The notes under the pieces are model-generated. The model was not told where the DNA came from and made no database searches. It saw only the letters and a list, made by a program, of their open reading frames with translations. From Fluctibacter corallii (GTDB lineage: Bacteria > Pseudomonadota > Gammaproteobacteria > Enterobacterales > Alteromonadaceae): 45,401 bases of DNA. Positions 8,289-18,148 of this stretch are shown here, in pieces (the first letter of the stretch is position 1; each line of letters starts with the position of its first letter). The stretch lies in NCBI RefSeq assembly GCF_025751585.1, contig NZ_JAOWKX010000013.1:1-45401 (forward strand). Reading direction: 5' to 3'. Position numbers and translations under genes: made by a program.

Positions 8289-9473
8289 CTACACAGAAAA
8301 AGCCTGTATTCCTGTTTGGGCGCGCCCTAATATCAGCGCGTGCACATCGTGAGTTCCTTCATAGGTATTCACGGCTTCTAAATTCATTACGTGTCGAATA
8401 ACATGGAACTCATCTGCGATACCATTTCCACCATGCATGTCTCGCGCAATACGCGCGATATCTAATGCTTTGCCACATGAGTTTCGTTTAATTAAACTAA
8501 TTGCTTCGGGAGCAAGCGCATTTGCATCCATAAGTCGGCCAGCTTGCACGCACGCCATAAGCCCAGTAGTGATATCGGTTTGCATATCGGCTAGTTTCTT
8601 TTGAATTAACTGGGTGGCAGCCAACGGACGCCCAAATTGGGTCCTATCTAAACAATATTGTCGTGCGGCGTGCCAACAAAACTCTGCCGCCCCGAGAGCA
8701 CCCCACGCTATACCGTAGCGCGCTTTATTCAAACATCCAAACGGGCCTTTTAACCCTGTGATATCGGGAAACATGTTTTCTTCGGGCACAAAAACGTTGT
8801 CCATCACTATTTCACCAGTAATTGATGCGCGCAGTGAAAACTTTCCTTCAATTTTTGGTGCACTAAGCCCTTTCATTCCTTTTTCTAGGATGAATCCTCG
8901 AATAACACCTTCCAGTTTCGCCCACACAACAAAAACGTCAGCAATTGGCGAATTTGTGATCCACATTTTGCTTCCAGTAAGATGGTAACCACCATCCACC
9001 TTTGTAGCGCGAGTAGACATGCTAGCCGGATCGGAACCAGAGTCCGGCTCAGTCAGTCCAAAGCAGCCCACAAACTCACCACTTGCCAACTTGGGTAGAA
9101 ATCGTTGTCTTTGCTCTTCGGTGCCATAGGTGTAAATTGGATACATCACTAAAGACGATTGAACGCTCATAGCACTTCTATAACCACTATCGACACGCTC
9201 AACTTCTCTGGCTACCAATCCATACGCAACGTTATTTACTTCAGCACAACCGTATTCGCTTGGTAACGTGCATCCCAATAATCCCAGTTCTCCCATCTCG
9301 TTCATTATTTCTCGATCAAAGCGCTCATGACGATTAGCTTCTAAAACACGAGTCATTAATCGTTCTTGGCAGAATTGGTGAGCCGTGTCACGCATCATTC
9401 GCTCTTCTTCGGAAAGCATCTGGTTAAGTGACAACGGATCTTGCCAATCAAATTGGGGTTTTGCTGAAGACAT
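8289..9473 (-). CDS. gcdH: Glutaryl-CoA dehydrogenase
   Basis: Acyl-CoA dehydrogenase that oxidises and decarboxylates glutaryl-CoA to crotonyl-CoA in lysine and tryptophan catabolism. At 394 residues the length is usual. Motifs in order: [15 protein letters not shown] and MWITNSP (FAD and substrate loop), [47 protein letters not shown], and the catalytic-glutamate region [17 protein letters not shown]. This last segment is very close to GCDH proteins and excludes short-chain paralogues. ATG 9471-9473 is preferred over the upstream TTG because GAAAGG lies just before it. The LysR gene is divergent and probably regulates it. Confidence 0.95.
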   Translation of the reverse strand: MSSAKPQFDWQDPLSLNQMLSEEERMMRDTAHQFCQERLMTRVLEANRHERFDREIMNEMGELGLLGCTLPSEYGCAEVNNVAYGLVAREVERVDSGYRSAMSVQSSLVMYPIYTYGTEEQRQRFLPKLASGEFVGCFGLTEPDSGSDPASMSTRATKVDGGYHLTGSKMWITNSPIADVFVVWAKLEGVIRGFILEKGMKGLSAPKIEGKFSLRASITGEIVMDNVFVPEENMFPDITGLKGPFGCLNKARYGIAWGALGAAEFCWHAARQYCLDRTQFGRPLAATQLIQKKLADMQTDITTGLMACVQAGRLMDANALAPEAISLIKRNSCGKALDIARIARDMHGGNGIADEFHVIRHVMNLEAVNTYEGTHDVHALILGRAQTGIQAFSV

Positions 9474-9600
9474 ATGTACACCTTTCAACTGACATTTATA
9501 CCGACATTTTCATGCAAGTAATATGTTAAAAAACTGATAATAAAGGTTATACTGCTAGAGGAATAATATTAATTAACTTTATTTTGTATAGATTTTAACT
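9474..9600. promoter_or_regulatory. Divergent gcdH / lysR intergenic control region
   Basis: A 127-bp AT-rich gap between divergent start codons, the usual position of LysR-type operators. It holds a TATACT hexamer and the small palindrome TTAATTAA. No T-N11-A box could be singled out with confidence, and the lysR ATG has no clear Shine-Dalgarno sequence. Confidence 0.45.
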
Positions 9601-10440
9601 ATGGATTTAAGAAGCCTAAAATACTTTGTAGCAGTTTATGAATCAGGAAGTTTCAGCGCAGCATCAAAACGACTTTACATCGCCCAACCCTCTATTTCTT
9701 CTGCGATAAAACAATTAGAAGACAGCCTTTCGAAACCGTTATTTTTGCGATATCCAAGGGGGATTAAGCCAACAGAAGCAGGGCAGCAGCTTTACCCGTT
9801 GGCACAACAACTTTTAGGCCAAGCTTCTGCCATTCGCGATGTATTTCGCGATAAGCATGCTAAAGAACCTTTCAGACTGGGACTCATTAAAGGCTTGGGC
9901 GTGGCGAGAATGAGCGCGCTTCTGAAACAATTCACATCAAAAGTTAATACGCTAGAGCTCTCACTCGTCCCGCCGGAGGACGTATGTGACGCAAGGATTA
10001 TTAGCGATGACATGCTGCACCCAAAAGAAACGTTTATTCCAATCTGGCAGGACAGGTTCAAACTGGTGTTACCTGTTGGACACCCACTCAGACTGAAAGA
10101 ATCTCTGACCATTACTGATCTTCACGATTTAGCCTTCATTCAGCGTAGTCCGTGCGAGGGATGGAACTTGTTGAGAGAGGCTCTGCACCTACATAACGTG
10201 CATGTAGACGTAAGGGCAAAAATACAAACCATCGAATATGCCATAGGATTAGTTCGGGCCGGATTAGGGTGCGCCTTTATTCCAATTCATGATTCCGTCA
10301 ATGAAGACAGCGACATTCTTCATGATTTAGTCTGTTTGGACATTGACCACTTATCATTATGCCGAAACATTGGTTTAGCCTTTCAGAAGAAAACTGACAC
10401 CATCAATGTGCTTAGTCACCTTGCTGCGCAACAGCATTAA
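9601..10440 (+). CDS. LysR-family transcriptional regulator, probably of gcdH
   Basis: 279 residues, slightly shorter than the typical 300. The N-terminal winged HTH reads MDLRSLKYFVAVYESGSFSA, then ASKRLYIAQPSISSAIKQLE and PLFLRYPRGIKPTEAGQQLY, a textbook LysR start. The effector domain follows, with the typical LVLPVGHPL and the later GLVRAGLGCAFIP. It is divergent from gcdH over 127 bp, which is the usual sign of a local regulator, so a glutaryl-CoA or lysine-catabolite response is a reasonable inference. A minus-strand GGGTGTCC word (10078-10085) lies in the LPVGHPLRL codons. Confidence 0.9.
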   Translation: MDLRSLKYFVAVYESGSFSAASKRLYIAQPSISSAIKQLEDSLSKPLFLRYPRGIKPTEAGQQLYPLAQQLLGQASAIRDVFRDKHAKEPFRLGLIKGLGVARMSALLKQFTSKVNTLELSLVPPEDVCDARIISDDMLHPKETFIPIWQDRFKLVLPVGHPLRLKESLTITDLHDLAFIQRSPCEGWNLLREALHLHNVHVDVRAKIQTIEYAIGLVRAGLGCAFIPIHDSVNEDSDILHDLVCLDIDHLSLCRNIGLAFQKKTDTINVLSHLAAQQH

Positions 10441-10537
10441 ATTTAGAGCACGGCGGTATTTTGAAAATTTGAGAACTGCCGCCACCTGAAATTCTGAAAA
10501 TTTTTGCTATCTTTATTCTTATATATTATCGATAAAG

Positions 10538-10618
10538 TGGGTGTCCGATGGGTCACCTTATTGAGAAGGTGGGTGTCCAACGTTAGATTCTCACCCTACG
10601 TAACAATAGTGGGTGTCT
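10538..10618 (+). repeat. Three TGGGTGTCY words with adjacent hairpins upstream of the GntR gene
   Basis: Copies at 10538-10546 (TGGGTGTCC), 10570-10578 (TGGGTGTCC) and 10610-10618 (TGGGTGTCT), spaced 32 and 40 bp apart. The second abuts a perfect hairpin CACCTT-ATTGAG-AAGGTG (10554-10571). The third can pair through GGGTG with CACCC at 10592-10596. The last copy ends 4 nt before the GntR start codon, so its GGGTG may stand in for a Shine-Dalgarno sequence. They may be operators, a REP-like cluster, or both. Confidence 0.7.
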
Positions 10619-10622
10619 CATT

Positions 10623-11372
10623 ATGTCGTTATCCTCTAATTCTAGCAGTAAAGGCAAACAACCTGTGTTTATGCCGCTATACAAGCAAGTAGAAGAACAG
10701 ATAAAAAGTCGAATTCTCAACAAGGAGTGGAAACCTGGAGATGTATTACCCAATGAATTTTCTCTCGCCGATGAGTTTGGCGTAAGCCAAGGAACTGTCA
10801 GAAAATCACTTAACGCATTAACTATGCAAGGAACATTAATACGTCGTCAGGGAGTCGGAACATTTGTTGCGGAACAATCTGACAAACAGGAAAATACATC
10901 CCAATTTCCCATTGTAAGAAATGGTAGACGCCCTGAAAAAACAGAGATAGCTTTTATTCGTCAAACAGTGAAATTTGCCGGTCTGGCACTTCAAACACAA
11001 TTGAAACTCGATAGCAGTGACAAAGTACTAGAAATTGTGCGAAAAAGAATCTTCAGACAACAAATCTGCGCTGTTGAGTACATTTACTTACCACTTAAAT
11101 ACTTTCCCGAGTTAAGTAACAACGCCAAGCTCCCAGATGATATTCACCAGTTTCTACAAACCCAATACTCAATGACAATTCATAACCTAGTAGATGAAGT
11201 GAGAGCAACCCCATCTAACCAAGATGTCTCACAATGGCTGGGAGTAAAGCCGAATACCCCTCTTATCGAAGTGACCCGAATATGCTCCTCACTAGACGAA
11301 ACCCCCTTTGAATATCGCCTAATCTATTCTCAAACCGACAACTTCCATTACCGGCACGAGGGTACCTATTAG
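10623..11372 (+). CDS. GntR-family (HutC subfamily) transcriptional regulator
   Basis: 249 residues. The N-terminal GntR winged helix spans MPLYKQVEEQIKSRIL, KPGDVLPNEFSLADEFGVSQ, GTVRKSLNALTMQGTLIRR and QGVGTFV. The C-terminal half is a UTRA ligand domain, with AVEYIYLPLKYFPEL and ending in FEYRLIYSQTDNFHYR, which defines the HutC type. The ATG at 10623 gives the longest form; the ATG at 10671 (MPLYKQ) is an alternative close to the domain edge. Neither has a strong Shine-Dalgarno sequence. It is monocistronic, ends at a bidirectional terminator, and its leader carries three TGGGTGTCY words. Its target is unknown; the neighbouring acyl-CoA genes are possible. Confidence 0.9.
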   Translation: MSLSSNSSSKGKQPVFMPLYKQVEEQIKSRILNKEWKPGDVLPNEFSLADEFGVSQGTVRKSLNALTMQGTLIRRQGVGTFVAEQSDKQENTSQFPIVRNGRRPEKTEIAFIRQTVKFAGLALQTQLKLDSSDKVLEIVRKRIFRQQICAVEYIYLPLKYFPELSNNAKLPDDIHQFLQTQYSMTIHNLVDEVRATPSNQDVSQWLGVKPNTPLIEVTRICSSLDETPFEYRLIYSQTDNFHYRHEGTY

Positions 11373-11474
11373 AAGCATCAAGCAAGATACCAGCCTAGTA
11401 GAAGACTCAGCTCACCAAGTGAATCAATGCAACACAGAGCGGCACGCGGCTGAGTTGTTCACATTAATCTATGC

Positions 11475-11507
11475 AAAAAAAAGCGCCCTACTGGGCGCAA
11501 TTTTTAT
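11475..11507. terminator. Bidirectional terminator between the GntR gene and hflC
   Basis: Perfect 6-bp stem GCGCCC/GGGCGC with a TACT loop (11483-11498), with A8 on the left and a T-rich tract on the right. It serves both the GntR gene and the hfl operon, which converge here. Confidence 0.85.
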
Positions 11508-12388
11508 TTATTTCCTTTGGTATCGACCATATAGCGGAAGAAGTCGCTGTCTGGTTCAACAACCAATATGTCTTGCTTGCTATTAAAGCTTGCTTTATAT
11601 GCATCCATACTGCGCAAGAACGAATAAAACTCAGGATTCATTGAATAAGCATCAGCGTATATTTTTGCAGCTTGTGCATCACCTTCACCACGAAGGCGTC
11701 TAGCATCACGTTCAGCATCCGCTAGCATCACCGTCACTTTTGCATCAATGTCTGCACGAATAATCTCAGATTGCTCCTTACCTTGTGAGCGATGTTCACG
11801 CGCCACAGCTGCTCGCTCTGCACGCATACGTTGGAAGATAGAATTGCTCACCTCTGTAGGCAGGTTAATTTGCTTCACACGAACATCAACAATTTCAATT
11901 CCCAATTCATCTGAACTCTGAGCGGCTTGCTTCATCGCTTCGTCCATCAACTCAGAACGCTCACCCGACACGATTTGAGAAATAGTACGCGTACCAAACT
12001 CACTTCGTAGTCCGTTGTTCACTTTCTGCTTTAATAGTGCTTCAGCTTGATCTTTGTAGCCACCAGTTGACAAGTAGTAACGCGCAAAGTCTTTAATTTT
12101 CCACTTCACATACAGATCAACAATCAAATCTTTCTTCTCTTGCGTCACAAACCGTCCGGGCTGATCATCAAGGGTTTGAATGCGTGCATCTAAAGGCACC
12201 ACGCGGTCAAACAACGGTAGCTTAAAATGCAAACCTGGTTCGAATACTTTTGTATCTCCAGTATCACTATCTCTTTGCACTTTACCAAACTGAATAACAA
12301 TCGCTCGGCTACCTTCCTTAACAACGAAGATAGAACCAAGCGCGAGCACACTCAGGGTAATCACTAATGCAATAACAAAATTTTTCAT
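11504..12388 (-). CDS. hflC: HflC, SPFH-domain modulator of FtsH
   Basis: 294-residue inner-membrane protein that forms the HflKC cage around the FtsH protease. One N-terminal transmembrane segment (residues about 4-22) is followed by the SPFH/band-7 domain starting EGSRAIVIQFGKVQRD, with PGLHFKLPLFDRVVPLDARI. Then comes the long helical arm with RAERAAVAREHRSQGKEQSE and the conserved YSFLRSMDAYKASF near the end. It is the last gene of the hfq-hflX-hflK-hflC segment, 3 bp after hflK, ending at the bidirectional terminator. Confidence 0.97.
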   Translation of the reverse strand: MKNFVIALVITLSVLALGSIFVVKEGSRAIVIQFGKVQRDSDTGDTKVFEPGLHFKLPLFDRVVPLDARIQTLDDQPGRFVTQEKKDLIVDLYVKWKIKDFARYYLSTGGYKDQAEALLKQKVNNGLRSEFGTRTISQIVSGERSELMDEAMKQAAQSSDELGIEIVDVRVKQINLPTEVSNSIFQRMRAERAAVAREHRSQGKEQSEIIRADIDAKVTVMLADAERDARRLRGEGDAQAAKIYADAYSMNPEFYSFLRSMDAYKASFNSKQDILVVEPDSDFFRYMVDTKGNK

Positions 12389-12391
12389 TGA

Positions 12392-13549
12392 TTAATTTCT
12401 CCCCGAACGATATCGATCACTGCGAAGGCCAGAGTTTGTATTGGTCGGCGGTGTATCTGTAGTCGCACCACTCGCTCTCAGGCTTTCAAGCGTATTGCGC
12501 ACATTAGCAGGTAACTGTGCTCCACTTTGACGTTCAGTCATTTTATCAAGAGGAAGGTACATCATGTTGTTACCGCCTTTGGTATCAACCATCACCTTAC
12601 TGGTATTACTAAATACTTCTTCCATCGTCTCAAGATAGATACGTTGGCGCGTGACAATAGGTGCAGCATCGTATTGTGGAAGTAACTCGGTAAATCGAGC
12701 AACTTCACCCTCTGCCTCTAACGTTACGCGTTGTTTATAAGCACGAGCTTCTTCCTTCATACGTGTAACTTGACCACGAGCGCGAGGTTCAATTTCACGG
12801 GCATAGGCTTCAGCCTCTCGAATAAAGCGTTGCTCGTCTTCCTGAGCAGCAATGGCATCGTCAAACGCTTCTTTTACTTCTTCAGGCGGACGTGCATCTT
12901 TGAAGTTTACATCAACAATGGATATACCCATGTTGTATGGTTCAATAATGTTTTGTAGTTCTTGCCAAACCTGTTGGCGAGCCACTTCACGGCCGCTTGT
13001 AAGCACGTCATCCATTTTTGAATGACCTACCACGTAACGAATTGCAGCATCTAAAGCCTGACTCAAACTGGATTCCGGTTCAGTCACTGAGAAGCTGTAT
13101 TTGTAAGGCTCAACAACGCGATATTGGACTTCCATTTCAACACGTACGACATTCTCATCTTCGGTCAGCATGGAGCCTGAAGCTGGCATATAGCGAACGG
13201 ATTGCACGTTAACTGGCATAACAGAATCAATGAATCTCGGGCGCCAACGTAAGCCTGGCTCTACAAAATGACTAAATTCACCGAATCGCAGTACTACACC
13301 GCGCTCCGCTTCTTTAATCGTATAAAAGCCACTCAAGCCCCAAATAACTGCAAGCAGACCGGCAATCATGCCTAATCCAAGGCTGCCTAGCCCTTTGCCG
13401 CCACCTGAACCAGAGCCACCTCCGCCAGATTTGCCAAACTTATTGAATAGATTTTTAAAGATATCATCTAAATCTGGTGGCCCCTGATCACGACCTCCGC
13501 GGTTTTTCCACGGGTCATTGTTGTTTCCACCAGGCTCGTTCCAAGCCAT
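12392..13549 (-). CDS. hflK: HflK, SPFH-domain modulator of FtsH
   Basis: 385 residues. The N-terminus MAWNEPGGNNNDPWKNRGGR and the Gly-rich cytoplasmic stretch (about 40-55) are typical of HflK. A single transmembrane helix at about 57-75 is followed by the SPFH domain (KEAERGVVLRFGEF, PGLRWRPRFIDSVMPVNVQ), VDVNFKDARPPEEVKEAFDD and a long coiled-coil arm. It ends in a Ser/Thr/Asn-rich tail. It is 3 bp upstream of hflC and works with it as a heteromeric ring in the inner membrane that modulates FtsH. Confidence 0.97.
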   Translation of the reverse strand: MAWNEPGGNNNDPWKNRGGRDQGPPDLDDIFKNLFNKFGKSGGGGSGSGGGKGLGSLGLGMIAGLLAVIWGLSGFYTIKEAERGVVLRFGEFSHFVEPGLRWRPRFIDSVMPVNVQSVRYMPASGSMLTEDENVVRVEMEVQYRVVEPYKYSFSVTEPESSLSQALDAAIRYVVGHSKMDDVLTSGREVARQQVWQELQNIIEPYNMGISIVDVNFKDARPPEEVKEAFDDAIAAQEDEQRFIREAEAYAREIEPRARGQVTRMKEEARAYKQRVTLEAEGEVARFTELLPQYDAAPIVTRQRIYLETMEEVFSNTSKVMVDTKGGNNMMYLPLDKMTERQSGAQLPANVRNTLESLRASGATTDTPPTNTNSGLRSDRYRSGRN

Positions 13550-13624
13550 GCTTTATCTCCGTTAATTTAATACTGATTTCCTGAACCGACTACATCCTTT
13601 TACGTTCAGATTTCGATTTATGGA

Positions 13625-14914
13625 TTAATGTTTTACAACGTAATCTGATAAATTGGTATCAATGCGCTTTTCTAAGCGATGCCAATCACTGGTTGGCATT
13701 CTTACATCCACTAACCAATCGCCATCTTCTGCATATCGTTCAGACGAAATACAATTTAATCTAAACAACGCTCCTCTGAGTTTACCTTGCTGAGGAGGTA
13801 TACGCAGCGTGTGCTGCACCATACTCTTCGCTAAACACTCAGTGAGGGCGATAAATAATAAATCAATCCCTTTCCCTTCCTGAGCCGACAACCAAACTCT
13901 TATAGGAGTGCCCTCATCATCCCTATCAATGCGAGGCTCAACCCCTTCCATACGGTCAATTTTATTACAAATCATTAACTGCTGAATTTCACCTGCATCA
14001 ATTTCATCCAGCACTTCATTCACCTGATCAATATTTTCACGATACTGTTCATCTGAATAATCTACAACATGAAGCAATAAGTCCGCTTCTTGCGTTTCTT
14101 GCAGTGTTGCTTTGAAAGCTGCCACGAGATCATGGGGTAGATGTCGAATAAAACCAACTGTATCTGCCAATATTGCGGGACCAACATCTTGCAATTGAAT
14201 TTTTCGTAATGTCGGGTCAAGTGTCGCAAAAAGTTGGTCTGCAGCATAAACATGCGCATCGGTAATGGTGTTAAACAACGTTGATTTACCCGCGTTGGTG
14301 TATCCTACCAAAGACAACGTTGGAATTTCAGCGCGCTTGCGAGAGCGGCGACCTTGTTCACGCTGTTTTGCTACACGTTCCAAGCGACGTAGTATTGCTT
14401 TGATTCTACCTCGAATTAAACGTCGGTCTGTCTCGAGCTGTGTTTCACCCGGTCCACGTAAACCTATTCCACCTTTTTGTCTTTCAAGGTGCGTCCAGCC
14501 TCTGATTAATCGTGTAGAAATATGGCGCAACTGAGCAAGCTCTACTTGAAGCTTACCTTCGTGCGTCCGCGCCCGCTGCGCAAAGATATCAAGAATAAGC
14601 CCAGTACGATCCAGTACTCGACATTTACACAATTGCTCGAGGTTTCGTTCTTGAGATGGCGACAGTGAATGGTTAAAAATCACCACGTCGGCCTCACAAG
14701 CCCGAACGGCGTTCGCGATCTCTTCAGCCTTGCCACTACCGACAAAATATTTGGGATGAGGCGCTTGCCTAGACGTCGTTAAAACATCTACAGCATTGAC
14801 GCCAGCCGAAGACACCAGCATCTGCAATTCTTGCAAATCTTCTTTACTGGTGTCGTCAGGAAAATCAACGTGGACGAGTACAGCCTGCTCACCTGCTTCG
14901 TAACGGTCAAACAA
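13625..14914 (-). CDS. hflX: HflX, ribosome-associated GTPase
   Basis: 429-residue GTPase that rescues and splits stalled ribosomes in stress. The N-terminal HflX domain includes PHPKYFVGSGKAEEI and the linker GGIGLRGPGETQLETDRR. The G domain has G1 GYTNAGKST (204-212), G3 DTVGF (251-255) and G4 NKID. It lies 19 bp downstream of hfq in the conserved gammaproteobacterial order, with hflK next after 75 bp. Confidence 0.97.
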   Translation of the reverse strand: MFDRYEAGEQAVLVHVDFPDDTSKEDLQELQMLVSSAGVNAVDVLTTSRQAPHPKYFVGSGKAEEIANAVRACEADVVIFNHSLSPSQERNLEQLCKCRVLDRTGLILDIFAQRARTHEGKLQVELAQLRHISTRLIRGWTHLERQKGGIGLRGPGETQLETDRRLIRGRIKAILRRLERVAKQREQGRRSRKRAEIPTLSLVGYTNAGKSTLFNTITDAHVYAADQLFATLDPTLRKIQLQDVGPAILADTVGFIRHLPHDLVAAFKATLQETQEADLLLHVVDYSDEQYRENIDQVNEVLDEIDAGEIQQLMICNKIDRMEGVEPRIDRDDEGTPIRVWLSAQEGKGIDLLFIALTECLAKSMVQHTLRIPPQQGKLRGALFRLNCISSERYAEDGDWLVDVRMPTSDWHRLEKRIDTNLSDYVVKH

Positions 14915-14933
14915 GCACTTCTCCTAATTACCT

Positions 14934-15188
14934 CTACTCAGGCTGACTATTATCGGAATCTGCCTGGGTATTAGCAACCATGGAAATCGCACGAGACGGT
15001 ACAACCGTCGAAATTGCATGCTTATACACCATTTGACTCACGGTATTTTTCAGCAGAATAACAAACTGATCGAACGATTCAACTTGTCCTTGAAGCTTTA
15101 TACCGTTCACTAAATAAATTGACACTGGGATACGCTCTTTTCTCAGTGCATTCAAAAATGGGTCTTGTAAAGATTGCCCCTTCGCCAT
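14934..15188 (-). CDS. hfq: RNA chaperone Hfq
   Basis: 84 residues, shorter than E. coli Hfq (102) because the disordered C-terminal tail is short. The Sm1 core reads [20 protein letters not shown] and [20 protein letters not shown]. Sm2 has [20 protein letters not shown]. Gln8, the proximal-face FDQF and the YKHA rim residues are all present. It forms a hexamer that pairs small RNAs with mRNAs. It sits between miaA and hflX; the 81-bp gap from miaA may hold an additional promoter. Confidence 0.98.
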   Translation of the reverse strand: MAKGQSLQDPFLNALRKERIPVSIYLVNGIKLQGQVESFDQFVILLKNTVSQMVYKHAISTVVPSRAISMVANTQADSDNSQPE

Positions 15189-15269
15189 TTTATATCCTTT
15201 TCTTTTTATTATGGTTTTTCACCCATACGCTAAGTATACAGTAAAACTCAGGGCTGTATAGCAAAAGAC

Positions 15270-16214
15270 TCAAGACTCAGTATTAATGACATTTAGTACT
15301 TTAGTCAAATTGTCTTTTGCAAAGGTGTCTAACCATGTCAGATTATTCCACCCTCTCAACCAGGTTAACTGCCTCTTTGCCAACTGCCTTGTAGCGACAA
15401 TTCCCCGAAAAATCATCTCTTCGTGGTCATAATCGCCATCGAGATAATGCCACATTTGTCTATATCCAACACAACGCATAGAAGGTAAATCCAAATGCAA
15501 ATCACCTCGGGCTTTTAACGCTTCAACCTCTTGCTGGAAACCATTGTCCACCATGATGTGGAAACGCTTGGCTATTCGGTCGTGCAGTATAGCGCGATCT
15601 TGCGGACAAATGGCAAAGTTTTTTACCTCAAAAGGTATAGGAGGCGATTTTTCCTCCTGCAACTCTGTCATAGACCTACCAGCAATGCGATAAACTTCCA
15701 TCGCACGTAAAAGACGCTGCGGATCATTCGGATGAATTCGAGCAGCAGATACGGGATCGACTTCCGTTAGCTGCTTATGTAACGCGTCCCATCCCGTTTC
15801 GTTGACTTCGGCTAATAACGTTTGTCTCACTTTCGCATCGGCTTCGGGTAACGGTGATAGGCCTTCGATTAGCGCCTTGTAATACATCATCGTTCCACCC
15901 ACCAATAAAGGGACGTTACCTCTCTCAACAATCGCATTCATCTCATTTAATGCATCACGTCGAAACTCTGCGACCGAATAGCTTTGTACCGGATCAAGTA
16001 TATCAATCAACTTGTGCGGTGCTTTGAGCAACTCTTCAGCAGTTGGCTTAGCAGTACCTATGTCCATTTCTCGATAAATCAAGGCCGAATCGACACTAAT
16101 TATTTCACATGAGGCATTTTGACACAGCTCAATCGCAAGGTCTGTTTTGCCTGATGCCGTCGGCCCCATTAAAAAAATGGCAAGAGGTTGATTATTTTTC
16201 ATATTATTCTGCAT
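15270..16214 (-). CDS. miaA: tRNA dimethylallyltransferase MiaA
   Basis: Adds the dimethylallyl group to A37 of tRNAs reading UNN codons. 314 residues. The P-loop [13 protein letters not shown] is at about 15-27, [16 protein letters not shown] at about 41-56, [15 protein letters not shown] further on, and the C-terminal [12 protein letters not shown] and [15 protein letters not shown] motifs follow. Its start overlaps the mutL stop by 11 bp, so translational coupling is likely. ATG 16214 (MQNNMKNN) and the second Met are both possible starts. Confidence 0.97.
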   Translation of the reverse strand: MQNNMKNNQPLAIFLMGPTASGKTDLAIELCQNASCEIISVDSALIYREMDIGTAKPTAEELLKAPHKLIDILDPVQSYSVAEFRRDALNEMNAIVERGNVPLLVGGTMMYYKALIEGLSPLPEADAKVRQTLLAEVNETGWDALHKQLTEVDPVSAARIHPNDPQRLLRAMEVYRIAGRSMTELQEEKSPPIPFEVKNFAICPQDRAILHDRIAKRFHIMVDNGFQQEVEALKARGDLHLDLPSMRCVGYRQMWHYLDGDYDHEEMIFRGIVATRQLAKRQLTWLRGWNNLTWLDTFAKDNLTKVLNVINTES

Positions 16215-18108
16215 GTTGCTGCAACCATATTTCTAACGGCACCTCTTTGCTTAATGTCTTAAGTGTAGTTTGTGCATTACCGCTATCCTCACTAAATAAC
16301 GATTTCACAATTGAATCCGCCTGATCCAACAGATTCATATTGCCCGCAATAGTGCGAGTAAGCGCAGTGAGTAAATCTCCCTCATTGACCGTGCCTGTCA
16401 ATAACTCCGTTAATATTGGCGCCCAGGGTAAATTTCGATAACCCGCGGGAACTTTACGCACAAGAATTTTGTTTACGGCCCAGCCAATTTCGATACTGTA
16501 GTTCAGTAGAGGCTCATATAGCATTTGTGCGTGCGCGAGTAACGAACTATCAGAATGAATGGAAACTGGCATCAAAAGCGGCTGGCTTACCGGCGTATTT
16601 TGCATAAAATCAGCGCGTATTTGGTGAGCTTTTGCCTCAACGAGCGATATCGCATAAACACCATTATCTTGGGTGAATAAAATCCACTTCCCAACCACCA
16701 AATAATCTGTGCTTCGAGGTGTAACAGGCGGCACACCATCAGTCATCAACTCATAATATCCCTCTACAGCTTTGTCATCTACACGTGGGTGCTTTGGTGT
16801 CATTTGGGCACGCGTTGAATGGGAGGAAGCGTAGGATGGGTGTCTTGCTGACGACGAGCTGCCTACATTGTCGTGATGACCGGTTTGCCTCGATTCAGAA
16901 AGTGGGTGTCTATTATGATTATGCGCATCCAGCACATCTTGGGGCGCGTGCTGTAGCGGCTTAATATAAGCGTGAGACGGCTCCACCTCTTTGACTTGTG
17001 CTGGAGTAGAATGAAAATCTCCCAACCGTTCATTTGGGTTATCTTCAGTAATACCAGCTCCCGGCGTATCAAAAATGGTTGCTCGCTCATGCTCCGAAGC
17101 ACTACATTGAAGCTGCTCCTGAAGCACATCATTGACTACACGATAGATAAAATCATGCACCATCCTTGCTTCATGAAAACGCACTTCGTGTTTAGCCGGA
17201 TGAACATTTACATCCACTTCGTCGGGCGGGAGAGTTAAATACAAACAATAGGCAGGGTAAAGCTGACTATCAATTATGCCTTCAAATGCTTGGCGTATCG
17301 CATGATTTATTAACTTATCTCGCATCATGCGCCCATTAACATATACATACTGCAAGTCATTTTGGTTGCGCTCACCGCCAGGGCCGACTATCCAGCCAAA
17401 CAGATTAAACTGCATATATTGGCTATTTATCTGAATCGCTCGCTCTGAAAAGCTGTTACCAAACACCGCAGACACGCGTTTAAATTTATTCTTTTCGTCT
17501 GTTATCTTTGGGTACTTCTTTATCAGCTTACCGTTATGCTTGAGCGTAAACGCAACATCAAACCGACTCAATGCAATTCGCTTGATCACTTCTTCTATAT
17601 GTGAAAACTCGGTTTTTTCTGTGCGTAAAAACTTACGTCTGGCAGGAGTGTTAAAAAATAGGTCAAGCACGTCCACACTGGTGCCGTCAGGGTGTGCAAT
17701 CGGCTCAAGCTTAACATCCATATCTCGCCCTTCAGCAAACGCTCGCCATGCTTCTCTTTGTGCTTTTGGTTTTGACGACAAAGATAACCGTGCGACTGAG
17801 CTGATACTCGCTAGCGCTTCGCCGCGAAACCCCAAGCTGATAATTTGCTCTAAATCATCTAGCGATGCGATTTTGCTAGTGGCATGCCGACTCAGTGCCA
17901 AGCTCAATTCATCTTTCGCGATACCTGAGCCATTGTCTCTTACCAAAATACGCTTGTGACCGCCTTTTTCGATTTCGATATCAATTTGTGTCGCGCCTGC
18001 ATCCAGCGCATTCTCTACCAACTCCTTAATTACTGAGGCTGGCCTTTCAACCACTTCGCCAGCAGCGATTTGGTTAGCAAGAATAGCGGGCAATATCTGT
18101 ATTGGCAC
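16204..18108 (-). CDS. mutL: DNA mismatch repair protein MutL
   Basis: 634 residues. The GHKL ATPase domain includes [26 protein letters not shown] (58-63), [11 protein letters not shown] (93-103) and [14 protein letters not shown] (298-311). A variable linker runs from about 335 to 460. The C-terminal dimerisation domain follows, starting near 467. There is no obvious DQHA(x)2E(x)4E endonuclease motif, as in gammaproteobacteria that use MutH. The linker contains two RHP tripeptides (400-402, 422-424), each encoded by an AGACACCCA word, i.e. TGGGTGTCT on the + strand at 16838 and 16904. It is in the operon after amiB (40-bp gap) and overlaps miaA. Confidence 0.97.
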   Translation of the reverse strand: MPIQILPAILANQIAAGEVVERPASVIKELVENALDAGATQIDIEIEKGGHKRILVRDNGSGIAKDELSLALSRHATSKIASLDDLEQIISLGFRGEALASISSVARLSLSSKPKAQREAWRAFAEGRDMDVKLEPIAHPDGTSVDVLDLFFNTPARRKFLRTEKTEFSHIEEVIKRIALSRFDVAFTLKHNGKLIKKYPKITDEKNKFKRVSAVFGNSFSERAIQINSQYMQFNLFGWIVGPGGERNQNDLQYVYVNGRMMRDKLINHAIRQAFEGIIDSQLYPAYCLYLTLPPDEVDVNVHPAKHEVRFHEARMVHDFIYRVVNDVLQEQLQCSASEHERATIFDTPGAGITEDNPNERLGDFHSTPAQVKEVEPSHAYIKPLQHAPQDVLDAHNHNRHPLSESRQTGHHDNVGSSSSARHPSYASSHSTRAQMTPKHPRVDDKAVEGYYELMTDGVPPVTPRSTDYLVVGKWILFTQDNGVYAISLVEAKAHQIRADFMQNTPVSQPLLMPVSIHSDSSLLAHAQMLYEPLLNYSIEIGWAVNKILVRKVPAGYRNLPWAPILTELLTGTVNEGDLLTALTRTIAGNMNLLDQADSIVKSLFSEDSGNAQTTLKTLSKEVPLEIWLQQHAE

Positions 18109-18148
18109 GGATAAACTCTCTTGATAAGTTGACTTAAGTATCGGAAAA

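Noticed and set aside
10504..10692. 62-codon frame on + strand
   Set aside because: It overlaps the repeated-word leader and the GntR start in another frame, has no ribosome-binding site and no recognisable domain.
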